Shown: positions 19,378-33,800 of the stretch, one piece after another
Layout of the letters: the number at the start of each line of letters is the position of its first letter
How positions within the stretch are numbered: position 1 is the stretch's first letter
NCBI RefSeq assembly: GCF_034043675.1
Contig: NZ_JAXCLA010000005.1
Coordinates: forward strand, 372,001-436,000
Length of the DNA stretch: 64,000 nt
DNA from: KK5 sp034043675
GTDB taxonomy: Bacteria; Pseudomonadota; Gammaproteobacteria; Burkholderiales; Burkholderiaceae_C
Direction of reading: 5' to 3'
Notes under the pieces: generated by a model
Seen by the model: the letters and a program-made list of their open reading frames with translations, nothing else
Database searches by the model: none
What the model was told of the DNA's origin: nothing
Position numbers and translations under genes: made by a program

Positions 19378-21419
19378 GCGAACCTCAAGATCGGTTGATC
19401 GACCGCCAGGCTTTCACCGACCTTCGCATCGATCGCGGCCACGACGCCATCGCGCTCCGCCACCAGGATGTTCTCCATCTTCATCGCCTCGATCACCGCC
19501 AGCCGCTCGCCGGCCGTGACCTGCTGGCCGACGGCCACCGCCACCTGGGCCAGCAAGCCCGGCATCGGCGAGAGCAGCATCTTGCTGGTGTCCGGCGGCG
19601 CCTTGAAGGGCATGATCGCCAGCAGCTCGGCCGCGCGCGGGCTCAGCACATTGGCGACGACCGAACGGCCGCCGTGCTGGATGCGGTAGGCCAGCGGGTT
19701 CTTGGCCGTGCCACGGTCGGCTTGCGCGGTGAAGGGCCTGCCGTTGACGGTTCCGCTCAGCACGATGTCGTTCAGGCGCGAGAGGCAAGTGATCTGGTAG
19801 CTCCTGCCGTCGACGTTCACGGTGGCCTCACCCAGCGCGCCGGCGTACTCGGCAATGTGGATCGCATGGCGCCGCGCCTTGCCGCCGCCCTCGTTGACGA
19901 CGGCCACATAGTCGCTCTCGATCTTCACCTCGTGGCCCGGCAGCTGGCCGCTGATGCCGGCCTCGCGCTCGCGCGCCTTGCGGCGGATGAAGCCGGCCAG
20001 CGCGATCAGGAACAGCGGGTCTTCGTGCGGCACGTCCTCGGCCTTGAAGCCGCCAGCGTAGTGCTGGGCGATGAAGCCGGTGTTGAAGTTGCCGCTCTGG
20101 AAATCCGGATGCGCCAGCAGCGCGGACTGGAACGGGATGTTGCTGCTGATGCCGCGGATCACGAAGCCGTTCAGCGCCTCGCGCATCTTCGCGATGGCCT
20201 CGGCGCGGTCCTTCCCGTGGACGATCAGCTTGGCGATCATCGAGTCGTAGAACATCGGGATCTCGCCGCCTTCGTAGACGCCGGTGTCCACGCGCACGCC
20301 ATGGCGCTCGGGCTCGCCCTGCACCATCGTCACCGCCGGCGGCTGGTACTTCACCAGGCGGCCGGTGGACGGCAGGAAGTTGCGGAACGGATCCTCGGCA
20401 TTGATGCGGCACTCGATCGCCCAGCCATCGCGCTTGATGTCTTCCTGCTTGAAGGACAGCGGCTCGCCGGCCGCGACGCGGATCATCTGCTCGACCAGGT
20501 CCAGCCCGGTGATGCATTCGGTGACCGGATGCTCCACCTGCAGCCGCGTGTTCATCTCCAGGAAGTAGAAGCCCTGGTCCTTGCCGACGACGAACTCCAC
20601 CGTGCCGGCGCTCTGGTACTTCACCGCCTTGGCCAGCGCCACCGCCTGTTCGCCCATCGCCTTGCGCGTGGCATCGCTGATGAAGGGCGACGGCGCCTCC
20701 TCGATCACCTTCTGGTGGCGACGCTGGATCGAGCACTCGCGCTCGAGCAGGTAGACGACGTTGCCCTGGCTGTCGCCCAGCACCTGGATCTCGATGTGGC
20801 GCGGCTCCTCGACGAACTTCTCCATGAAGACGCGGTCGTCGCCGAAGCTGTTGCGCGCCTCGTTGCGGCAGGAGCTGAAGCCCTCGAAGCATTCCTTGTC
20901 GTTGAAGGCCACGCGCAGGCCCTTGCCGCCGCCGCCCGCGCTGGCCTTGATCATCACCGGATAGCCGATGCCCTTGGCGATCTCCACCGCCTGCTCCGGC
21001 GACTGGATCGGCTCGTTGAAGCCGGGGATCGTGTTGACCCTGGCTTCGCTCGCCAGCTTCTTCGAGGCGATCTTGTCGCCCATCGCAGCGATCGAGTAGT
21101 GCTTGGGGCCGATGAAGACGAGCCCCTCTTCCTCCACCCGACGGGCGAAGTCCTCGTTCTCCGACAGGAAGCCGTAGCCGGGGTGGATCGCCTCGGCGCC
21201 GGTGCTCTTGGCCGCGGCGATGATCTTGTCGGCGACGAGGTAGGACTCGCGCGAAGGCGCCGGGCCCAGCAGCACGGATTCGTCGGCCAGCTCGACGTGG
21301 CGGGCGTCCTTGTCCGCCTCCGAATAGACGGCGACGGTGGCGATGCCCATCTTGCACGCGGTGGCGATCACGCGGCAGGCGATTTCACCGCGGTTGGCGA
21401 TCAGGATTTTCTTGAACAT
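19374..21419 (-). CDS. pccA: Propionyl-CoA carboxylase alpha subunit (biotin carboxylase and biotin carrier)
   Basis: The 681-residue protein begins MFKKILIANRGEIACRVIATA, the hallmark of biotin carboxylases. The ATP-grasp part (about residues 1-450) includes the glycine-rich KASAGGGGKGLRVA and the EMNTRLQVEHPVTE signature. A BT-type linker follows. The C-terminal carrier domain has EAMKMEN with the biotinylated lysine at residue 647. It fixes bicarbonate on biotin for transfer to propionyl-CoA by the beta subunit encoded just upstream (23-bp gap). Acetyl- or methylcrotonyl-CoA carboxylase homologues are close, but the mutase, MeaB and epimerase neighbours favour propionyl-CoA. Confidence 0.95.
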
Positions 21420-21442
21420 GTTCTGTATCTCCTAACGCCTGA

Positions 21443-22967
<1,525 letters not shown>

Positions 22968-22975
<8 letters not shown>

Positions 22976-23963
22976 GAGAGGTGTCTCCGGAGGAAAACTT
23001 GTTCAACAGCAGGCGGGCTGCCGTGGACGGTGCCAGCGTACCGCCAAGGACCTGCGATGTGATGTCGGCCAGCACCGCGCGCACCGCGGGGGCCTGGGAA
23101 AACTGCTGGCGCAGGCCGGCGTGGATGCGGTCCCACATCCAGGCCTGCGCCTGGTGCTGGCGCTTGTGGGCGAGGCGGCCGTTGGCGGTCTCCAGCGCGC
23201 GGTACTCGCCGACGGCGTTCCAGAACTGATCCAGTCCCTGCGATTTCAGGGCACTGAGCTGCATCACGCGCGGGTGCCAGGTCTTGCCCTCGTGCGGATC
23301 GTGGCCATGGAAGCCGTAGAGCCGCAGCGAGGACGTGATCTGCGCCTGCGCGCGCGTGGCGGCGGCGGCGTCGATGTCGGCCTTGTTGATGACGATCAGG
23401 TCGGCCAGCTCCATCACCCCCTTCTTGATCGCCTGCAGGTCGTCGCCGGCATTGGGTAGCTGCAGCAGGCAGTACATGTCCGTCATGCCGGCCACGGCCG
23501 TCTCGCTCTGGCCGACGCCGACCGTCTCGACGATGACGACGTCGTAGCCCGCCGCCTCGCAGACCAGCATCGCCTCGCGCGTCTTCTCGGCCACGCCGCC
23601 CAGCGTGCCGCCGCTGGGGCTGGGGCGGATGTAGGCGCGTTCGTCCATCGACAGACGCTCCATGCGCGTCTTGTCGCCGAGGATGGAGCCGCCGGAAACG
23701 CTGCTGGACGGATCGACCGTCAGCACCGCCACCCGGTGGCCCCGCTCGATCAGGAACAGGCCCAGCGCCTCGATGAAGGTGCTCTTGCCCACGCCGGGCA
23801 CGCCGGAGATGCCAAGGCGCAGGGACTTGCCGGTGTGCGGCAGCAGTTCGGTCAGCAGCGCATCGCCCTCCGCGCGATGGTCCGCGCGGGTTGATTCCAG
23901 CAAGGTGATGGCCTTGGCGATGGCGCGGCGCTGGCCGGCGAGGATGTCCTCGATGCGGATCAT
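22968..23963 (-). CDS. meaB: MeaB-type GTPase chaperone of methylmalonyl-CoA mutase
   Basis: The 331-residue G3E-family GTPase has a P-loop GVPGVGKST at residues 54-62, a switch region with the VDPSSSVSGGSILGDKTRM motif characteristic of MeaB/ArgK, and the NKAD base-recognition motif. MeaB protects and reloads the B12-dependent mutase. It sits between the mutase and carboxylase genes, overlapping the GNAT gene by 4 bp upstream and pccB by 8 bp downstream. All diagnostic motifs appear intact. Confidence 0.95.
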
Positions 23964-24394
23964 CGCGGTGCGCTCCAGCGGTACTGGATGTCGAACTCTT
24001 CCTCGGCGATCGGCACGAAGCCCTCGCGCAGGTAGAAGCGGTTCGCGTCGCTCTGCTTCAGCGCATGCAGCACGACGTCCCGGCCATGGCTCTTCACCCA
24101 GGCCATGGCCCAGGCGCCGGCGCCGCAGCCCTGCTCGCCCGGCCGCAGGTAGAGATGCTTCAGGTTCAGCAGTTCGCCCTCGGGCAGCAGGGTCAGGAAG
24201 CCGATGCGATCCGCGCCGCGGCAGATGTGCCGCATGCAGGACGGATCGAAGCCATCCGCCAGGCGCGCGCGCGAGCGCTCGGGGTCGAAACGGCCGAGCC
24301 GCTCCAGGCTTTCGCGCATCGCGGCCATGCGCAGTTCGTGCAGTGCATCGAAATCTTCGGAGCGGACGGGTTCAAGGCTCAGCATCGGGAGCAT
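23960..24394 (-). CDS. GNAT-family N-acetyltransferase
   Basis: The 144-residue protein shows the GNAT acetyl-CoA-binding segment (LYLRPGEQGCGAGAWAMAWV, residues about 80-99) and the late motif ANRFYLREGFVPIAEEEFDIQYRW. It lies between the mutase and meaB genes, with 16 bp to the mutase stop and a 4-bp overlap with meaB, so it is part of the operon. The target is unknown. A link to acyl-CoA homeostasis or protein acylation in propionate metabolism is speculative. Confidence 0.85.
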   Translation of the reverse strand: MLPMLSLEPVRSEDFDALHELRMAAMRESLERLGRFDPERSRARLADGFDPSCMRHICRGADRIGFLTLLPEGELLNLKHLYLRPGEQGCGAGAWAMAWVKSHGRDVVLHALKQSDANRFYLREGFVPIAEEEFDIQYRWSAPR

Positions 24395-24410
24395 TCTGAG
24401 GTCTGCCCGA

Positions 24411-26582
<2,172 letters not shown>

Positions 26583-26617
26583 GGAGCACTCCTGTAACGC
26601 GCCGCATCATAGCCGAT

Positions 26618-26640
26618 GAATTATTCATAATTATAAATTC
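26618..26640. promoter_or_regulatory. AT-rich imperfect palindrome between scpA and the GntR-type gene
   Basis: This 23-bp stretch begins GAATTATTCAT and ends ATTATAAATTC. The 11-bp arms match at 8 positions around a central A. It is the only strongly AT-rich part of the 93-bp divergent gap in a very GC-rich region, so it probably contains promoter elements for one or both genes and could be the binding site of the GntR-type regulator. Confidence 0.5.
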
Positions 26641-26675
26641 AGATCGCCTGCAGATCGTCTTACACTGGCGCCGCC

Positions 26676-27365
26676 ATGAGCGCACCGACCGTCTCCGCCG
26701 ACCCCAACGCCGCCACCTCCCTGGCGCCGCGCGCCCTCTATCAAGAGGTGGCGGAGCGGCTGCGCCAGCGGATCTTCGGCCGCGAGCTGGAGCCCGGGAG
26801 CTGGATCGACGAACTGAAGCTCTGCGCCGAGCTGGGCATCAGCCGCACGCCGCTTCGCGAGGCGCTGAAGGTGCTGGCCGTCGAGGGCCTGGTGACGATG
26901 AAGGTGCGCCGCGGTGCCTATGTCACCGAGATGTCCGAGCGCGACGTGCGCGAGGCCTACCAGCTGCTGGGCCTGCTGGAAAGCGACGCCGCCGCCCAGG
27001 TGGCCCGCCAGGTGAGCGACGCCCAGGTCGCCGAGCTGCAGGCGCTGCACAACGAACTGGAGAGCCAGGTCGGCCAGCGTGACGCCTTCTTCGCCACCAA
27101 CGAGCGCTTCCACTTGCGCCTGCTGGAGATCGAAGGCAACCGCTGGCGCCAGCAGATCATCAACGACCTGCGTCGCGTGATGAAGCTGAACCGTCATCAC
27201 TCGCTGTTCGCCCAGGGCCGGCTCGCCGACTCGGCCGCCGAGCACGCCGAGCTGATGGCGGCCATCGCCCGCCGGGAGCCCGAATCCGCCGCCCGGCTGA
27301 TGCGCCTGCATTTCGAGAACGGCCTCGATGCCGCCGTCCGGCGCGGCAACCCTAGCGATAGCTAA
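26676..27365 (+). CDS. GntR-family regulator, FCD (FadR-like) subgroup
   Basis: The 229-residue protein has an N-terminal winged helix (YQEVAERLRQRIFGRELEPGSWIDE then LGISRTPLREALKVLAVEGLV, about residues 24-75). A helical FCD effector domain follows with metal-ligand-type residues around ERFHLRLLEIEGN and EHAELMAAIARRE. The divergent position next to scpA suggests it controls the propionyl-CoA operon in response to an acyl-CoA or organic acid. That link is inferred from position alone. Confidence 0.9.
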   Translation: MSAPTVSADPNAATSLAPRALYQEVAERLRQRIFGRELEPGSWIDELKLCAELGISRTPLREALKVLAVEGLVTMKVRRGAYVTEMSERDVREAYQLLGLLESDAAAQVARQVSDAQVAELQALHNELESQVGQRDAFFATNERFHLRLLEIEGNRWRQQIINDLRRVMKLNRHHSLFAQGRLADSAAEHAELMAAIARREPESAARLMRLHFENGLDAAVRRGNPSDS

Positions 27366-27886
27366 GACCCGCCTCGGCGCCATCGCGCAATCCCCTGCGC
27401 CGGTGCTAACGCCGAGTTCACGTGGACAAGTTCACGTGTGCCGGTTCGTTACATTTATGAAACAAGGCGGCAAAGGAACACTTTTTGGGAAGATTCGGCA
27501 AGTCCCTAGAACCGTAGCATCCCGCTACCCTGAATCCGCCGTGCGTCCCGATGTCGTACCTCGCCAACGGCCCTGAAGCCACCTCCCGGCCCCGTCCTAC
27601 GCGGATTCGGCCTGCCGTCCTACGGAACTTTTCCGCACTTCTCGCGCAGGTGAACGAACTTCCCTCAAGTTTGGGGGGCGCTGTCCGAAATACCGATGAA
27701 CGAGCAAAGGCCTATCTGTGCCCTGTCCATGCCGGACCGGTAACAACAGTAAGCAGTTGTTTGGAATATGAGGGCCTGGATTCGCCGATTTCCTGACGGA
27801 TCCATCACAAGACAGACACGTGTGCCGCCCAGGGAGGGCGAGTCGCGCGAACGGTACGCACAAAACTTTTACTGAGCGAGCTCCAA
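27366..27886 (+). promoter_or_regulatory. 520-bp leader upstream of the giant repeat gene, with direct repeats
   Basis: This is the longest non-coding stretch in the window. It is less GC-rich than its surroundings in places (for example 27451-27500). The 10-mer AGTTCACGTG occurs twice, at 27415-27424 and 27429-27438, spaced 14 bp start to start, and each copy contains the palindrome CACGTG. This is a candidate regulator site. GTCCTACG also occurs twice (27594 and 27615 regions). A short open frame at 27551-27796 has no supporting signal. The ribosome site before the ATG at 27887 is weak (GAGCGAG). No known riboswitch core was recognised. Confidence 0.5.
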
Positions 27887-30800
27887 ATGGCTTCAATCAT
27901 CACCAGCCTGACCACCGCGCAGATCGCCCAGCTGTCGACCTCGACACTGGCGCACCTGACTTCGGCCGACTGGGCTGCGTTCAGTACCGACCAGATCCAG
28001 GCACTGACCTCCTCCCAGGTCGGCAGCCTGACCTCGGCGGCCTTCAGCTTCATCAATACCCAGCAGTTCGGCGCGTTCGTCTCGCAGGACCTGATGGCGA
28101 TCAACACGCTGGCGCTGAAGACGCTCAGCAGCGGCCAGCTCGGCGCGCTGGGCTCCGACCAGGTCGGCGCCTTCAAGACCTCGCAGATCCAGGCGCTGAC
28201 GACCGCGCAGATCGCCGCCATGGGCAGCGACACGCTGAACGCCCTGACCAGCAGCCAGATCCCCGCGCTGACCAGCGCCCAGATCGGCTCGATCGGCACG
28301 TCCCAGATCAGCACGATGACGACCGAGGACATCGTTGCCCTCGGCTCCTCCGGCATCAAGGCACTGAAGTCCAGCCAGATCGGCGCGCTGACGACCGACG
28401 GCATCGTCGCCCTGACGACGGCCCAGGCCGCCGCGCTGACCTCCGCGCAGGTCGCGGGCCTGAAGAGCGATCAGATCGCCAACCTACAGACGGACGACCT
28501 GCGCGCGCTGAACAGCGCCGCGCTGCGCTCGCTGGGCAGCGCCCAGCTCGCCGCACTCGACAGCGACCAGGTCGGCGCGCTGACGACCGCCCAAGTCCAG
28601 CAACTGACCACCGCCCAGATCGCCGGCCTCGGCAGCGATGACCTGAACGCGCTGACCAGCGGCCAGATCGCCGTGCTGACCAGCGCCCAAGTGGCCTCGA
28701 TCGGCACCGCGCAGATCGCCACGATGACGACGGAAGACGTCGTCGCTCTCGGCTCCGCCGGCGTCAAGGCACTGGGCTCCGCGCAGATCCATGCGCTGAC
28801 CACCGACGACATCGTTGCCCTGACCACCGGCCAGGCCGCCGCACTCAGCTCGGCCCAAGTACAGGGCCTGACGACCGACCAGCTCGCCAATCTCGGTACC
28901 GACGATCTGCGTGCCCTGAACAGCGCCGCCCTGCGTTCGCTGACGAGCGCCCAGCTTGCCGCGCTGGACAGCGACCAGATCGGCGCACTGACCACCGCCC
29001 AGGTCCAGCAGCTGACCACCGCGCAGATCGCCGGCCTCGGCAGCGACGACCTGAACGCGCTGACCAGCGGCCAGATCGCCGTGCTCACCAGCGGCCAGAT
29101 CGCCGCCATCGGCACCGCCCAGATCGCCACGATGACGACCGAAGACGTCGTCGCCCTCGGCTCCGCCGGCATCAAGGCACTGGGCTCGGCCCAGGTCCAT
29201 GCGCTGACCACCGATGACATCGTCGCCCTGACCACCGGCCAGGCCGCCGCACTGAGTTCCGCCCAGGTCCAAGGCCTGACGACCGACCAGATTGCCAACC
29301 TCGGCACCGACGACCTGCGCGCACTGAACAGCGCCGCGCTCCGCTCGCTGGGCAGCGCCCAGCTCGCCGCACTCGGCAGCGACCAGGTCGGTGCGCTGAC
29401 GACGGCCCAGGTCCAGCAACTGACCACCGCCCAGATCAACAGCCTCGGCAGCGACGACCTGAACGCCCTGACCAGCGGCCAGATCGCCGTGCTGACCAGC
29501 GCCCAGGTGGCCTCGATCGGTACCGCGCAGATCGCCACAATGACGACGGAAGACGTCGTCGCCCTCGGCTCCGCCGGCATCAAGGCGCTGAACTCGGCGC
29601 AGATCCACGCACTGACCACCGACGACGTCGTTGCCCTGACCACCGGCCAGGCCGCAGCACTCAGCTCCGCCCAGGTGCAAGGCCTGACGACCGACCAGCT
29701 CGCCAACCTCGGCACCGATGACCTGCGTGCGCTGAACAGCGCCGCCCTGCGCTCGCTGGGCAGCGCACAGCTGGCCGCGCTCGACAGCGACCAGGTCGGC
29801 GCGCTGACCACCGCTCAGGTCCAGCAGCTGACCACCGCTCAGATCGCAGGCCTCGGCAGCGACGACCTGAACGCCCTGACCAGCGGCCAGATCGCCGTGC
29901 TCACCAGCGCCCAGATCGCCGCCATCGGCACCGCGCAAGTGGCCACGATGACGACCGAAGACGTCGTCGCCCTCGGCTCCGCCGGCATCAAGGCCTTCAG
30001 CTCCAACCAGATCCACGCGCTGACGACGGACGACATCGTCGCCCTGACGACGGGCCAGGCCGCCGCGCTCAGCTCCGCCCAGGTGCAGGGCCTGACGACC
30101 GACCAGCTCGCCAACCTCAGCACCGACGACCTGCGTGCGCTGAACAGCAACGCCCTGCGTAGCCTCGGCAGCGCCCAGCTCGGCGCGCTCGACAGCGACC
30201 AGATCGGCGCGCTGACCACCGCCCAGGTCCAGCAGTTGACCACCGCCCAGATCCACGGCCTCGGCAGCGACCAGTTGAACGCGCTGACCAGCGGCCAGAT
30301 CGCCGCGCTGACCAGCGCCCAGATCGGCTCTATCGGCACTGGCCAGATCGCCACGATGACGACAGAAGACGTCGTCGCTCTCGGCTCCGCCGGCATCAAG
30401 GCGCTGGGCTCGGCCCAGATCCATGCGCTGACCACCGACGACATCGTCGCGCTCACCACCGGCCAGGCGGGGGCGCTCAGCTCCGCCCAGGTGCAGGGCC
30501 TGTCCACCGACCAGCTCGCCAACATCGGCACCGATGACCTGCGCGCACTGAACAGCGCTGCCCTGCGCAGCCTGAGCAGCGCCCAACTGGCTGCGCTCGA
30601 CAGCGACCAGATCGGCGCGCTAACGACCAGCCAAGTCCAGCAGCTGACCACGGCCCAGATCGCCGGCCTGGGCAGCGATGACCTGAACGCCCTGACCAGC
30701 GGCCAGATCGCTGTGCTCACCAGCGCGCAGATCGCCGCCATCGGCACCGCGCAGATCGCCACGATGACGACCGAAGACGTCGTCGCCCTCGGCTCCGCCG

Positions 30801-33800
30801 GCATCAAGGCACTGAACTCGGCGCAGATCCACGCGCTGACGACCGACGATGTCGCCAACCTCGGCACCGCCCAGACTGCGGTCCTGACCTCCGCCCAGGT
30901 GCAGGGCCTAACGACCGATCAGGTGCACGCGCTGACGACCGACGAGTTGCGCTCGCTGTCCAGCGGCGCGCTGCGCGGCCTGTCCACGGCCCAGATCGCC
31001 GCGCTGAGTTCCGACCAGATCGGCTCGCTGACCTCGGCGCAGATCGCCCAGCTGACGACGGCACCGCAGGTCGCCGGCCTCGGCAGCGATTCGCTGAACG
31101 CGCTGACCAGCAGCCAGATCGCCGCGCTGACCAGCGCCCAGATCGCTGCCATCGGCACCTCGCAGATCGCCACGATGACCACCGAGGACCTGCAGGCCTT
31201 CGGTTCCGCCGGCATCAAGTCCTTCAGCGCCAACCAGATCGGCGCGCTGACGACCGACGGCATCGTCGCCCTGACCACGGCCCAAGCCGCCGTGCTGAGC
31301 TCCGCCCAGGTCGCGGGCCTGAAGAGCGACCAGATCGCCAACCTGCAAACGGATGACCTACGCGCGCTGAACAGCGCCGCCCTGCGCAGCCTGGGCAGCG
31401 CCCAGCTCGCCGCGCTCGACAGCGACCAGATCGGCGCGCTGACGACCGCTCAGGTCCAGCAGCTCACCACCGCTCAGATCGCCGGCCTCGGCAGCGATGA
31501 CCTGAACGCGCTGACCAGCGGCCAGATCGCCGTGCTGACCAGCGCACAGATCGCCGCCATCGGCACCGCCCAGATCGCCACGATGACGACCGAAGACGTC
31601 GTCGCCCTCGGCTCGGCAGGCGTCAAGGCGCTGGGCTCCGCCCAGGTCCATGCACTGACCACCGACGACATCGTCGCCCTGACCACCGGCCAGGCGGCGG
31701 CTCTCAGCTCTGCCCAGGTGCAGGGCCTGACGACCGACCAGATTGCCAACATCGGCACCGATGACCTGCGTGCGCTGAACAGCGCCGCCCTGCGCTCGTT
31801 GGGCAGCGCGCAACTCGCCGCGCTCGACAGCGACCAGATCGGCGCGCTGACCACCGCCCAGGTGCAGCAGCTGAGCACGGCGCAGATCAACAGCCTCGGC
31901 AGCGACGACCTGAACGCCCTGACCAGCGGCCAGATCGCTGTGCTGACCAGTGCACAGATCGCCGCCATCGGCACCGCGCAAGTGGCCACGATGACGACCG
32001 AGGACGTGGTGGCGCTCGGCTCTGCCGGCATCAAGGCTTTCGGCTCCGCGCAGATCCATGCGCTGACCACCGACGACATCGTCGCGCTCACCACCGGCCA
32101 AGCGGCCGCGCTCAGCTCTGCCCAGGTGCAGGGCCTGACGACCGACCAGATCGCCAACATCGGCACCGATGACCTGCGTGCACTGAACAGCGCTGCGCTG
32201 CGCTCGCTGAACAGCGCTGCGCTGGCCGCGCTGGGCAGCGATCAAGTCGAGGCCCTGACGACCGCGCAGGTGCAGCAGCTCACTACCGCTCAGATCGCCG
32301 GTCTCGGCAGCGATGACCTGAACGCCCTGACCAGCGGCCAGATCGCCGTGCTGACCAGCGCCCAGATCGCCGCCATCGGCACCGCGCAAGTGGCCACGAT
32401 GACAACGGAAGACGTCGTCGCCCTCGGCTCCGCCGGCATCAAGGCTCTCAGCTCCAATCAGATCCACGCGCTGACGACGGATGACGTCGTCGCGCTGACC
32501 ACCGCGCAGGCCGCAGCACTCAGCTCGGCCCAGGTGCAGGGCCTGACGACCGACCAGCTCGCCAACCTCGGCACCGACGACCTGCGTGCTCTGAACAGCG
32601 CTGCCCTGCGCTCGTTGGGCAGTGCTCAGCTTGCCGCGCTGGACAGCGACCAGATCGGGGCGCTGACGACTGCCCAGGTGCAGCAGCTCACCACGGCTCA
32701 GATCGCCGGCCTCGGCAGCGATGACCTGAACGCGCTGACCAGCGGCCAGATCGCCGTGCTGACCAGTGCCCAGATCGCCGCCATCGGCACTGCGCAGATC
32801 GCCACGATGACGACGGATGACGTCGTCGCCCTCGGCTCCGCCGGCATCAAGGCTCTCAGCTCCAATCAGATCCACGCTCTGACGACGGATGACGTCGTCG
32901 CGCTCACCACCGCGCAAGCCGCCGCGCTCAGCTCGGCCCAGGTGCAAGGTCTGACGACCGACCAACTCGCCAACCTCGGTACCGACGACCTGCGTGCGCT
33001 GAACAGCGCTGCCCTGCGCAGCCTGGGCAGTGCCCAGCTCGCCGCGCTGGACAGCGACCAGATCGGTGCGCTGACGACCGCTCAGGTGCAGCAGCTCACC
33101 ACCGCGCAGATCGCCGGCCTGGGCAGCGATGACCTGAACGCCCTGACCAGCGGCCAGATCGCCGTGCTGACCAGCGCCCAGATCGCCGCCATCGGCACCG
33201 CCCAGATCGCCACGATGACGACCGAAGATGTCGTCGCCCTCGGCTCGACCGGCATCAAGGCACTGGGCTCTGCGCAGATCCATGCACTGACGACGGACGA
33301 CATCGTCGCCCTGACCACCGGCCAGGCCGCTGCGCTCAGCTCCGCTCAGGTTCAAGGTCTGACGACCGACCAACTCGCCAACATCAGCACCGACGATCTG
33401 CGCGCGCTCAACAGCGCCGCCCTGCGCAGCCTCGGCAGCGCGCAGTTGGCCGCACTCGACAGCGACCAGATCGGCGCACTGACAACTGCGCAGGTGCAGC
33501 AGCTCACCACCGCTCAGATCGCCGGCCTCGGCAGTGATGACCTGAACGCGCTGACCAGCGGTCAGATCGCCGTGCTGACCAGCGCGCAGATCGCCGCCAT
33601 CGGTACCGCGCAGATCGCCACGATGACCACCGAGGATGTGGTGGCGCTCGGCTCGACCGGCATCAAGGCGCTGAACTCGGCGCAGATCCACGCGCTGACG
33701 ACGGATGACGTCGTCGCGCTGACGACCGCGCAAGCCGCCGCGCTCAGCTCGGCGCAGGTGCAAGGCTTGTCGACCGACCAGCTCGCCAACATCAGCACCG

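Noticed and set aside
27551..27796. Small open frame of 81 codons in the leader of the giant gene.
   Set aside because: No ribosome site, no recognisable domain and an amino-acid composition typical of random GC-rich sequence.
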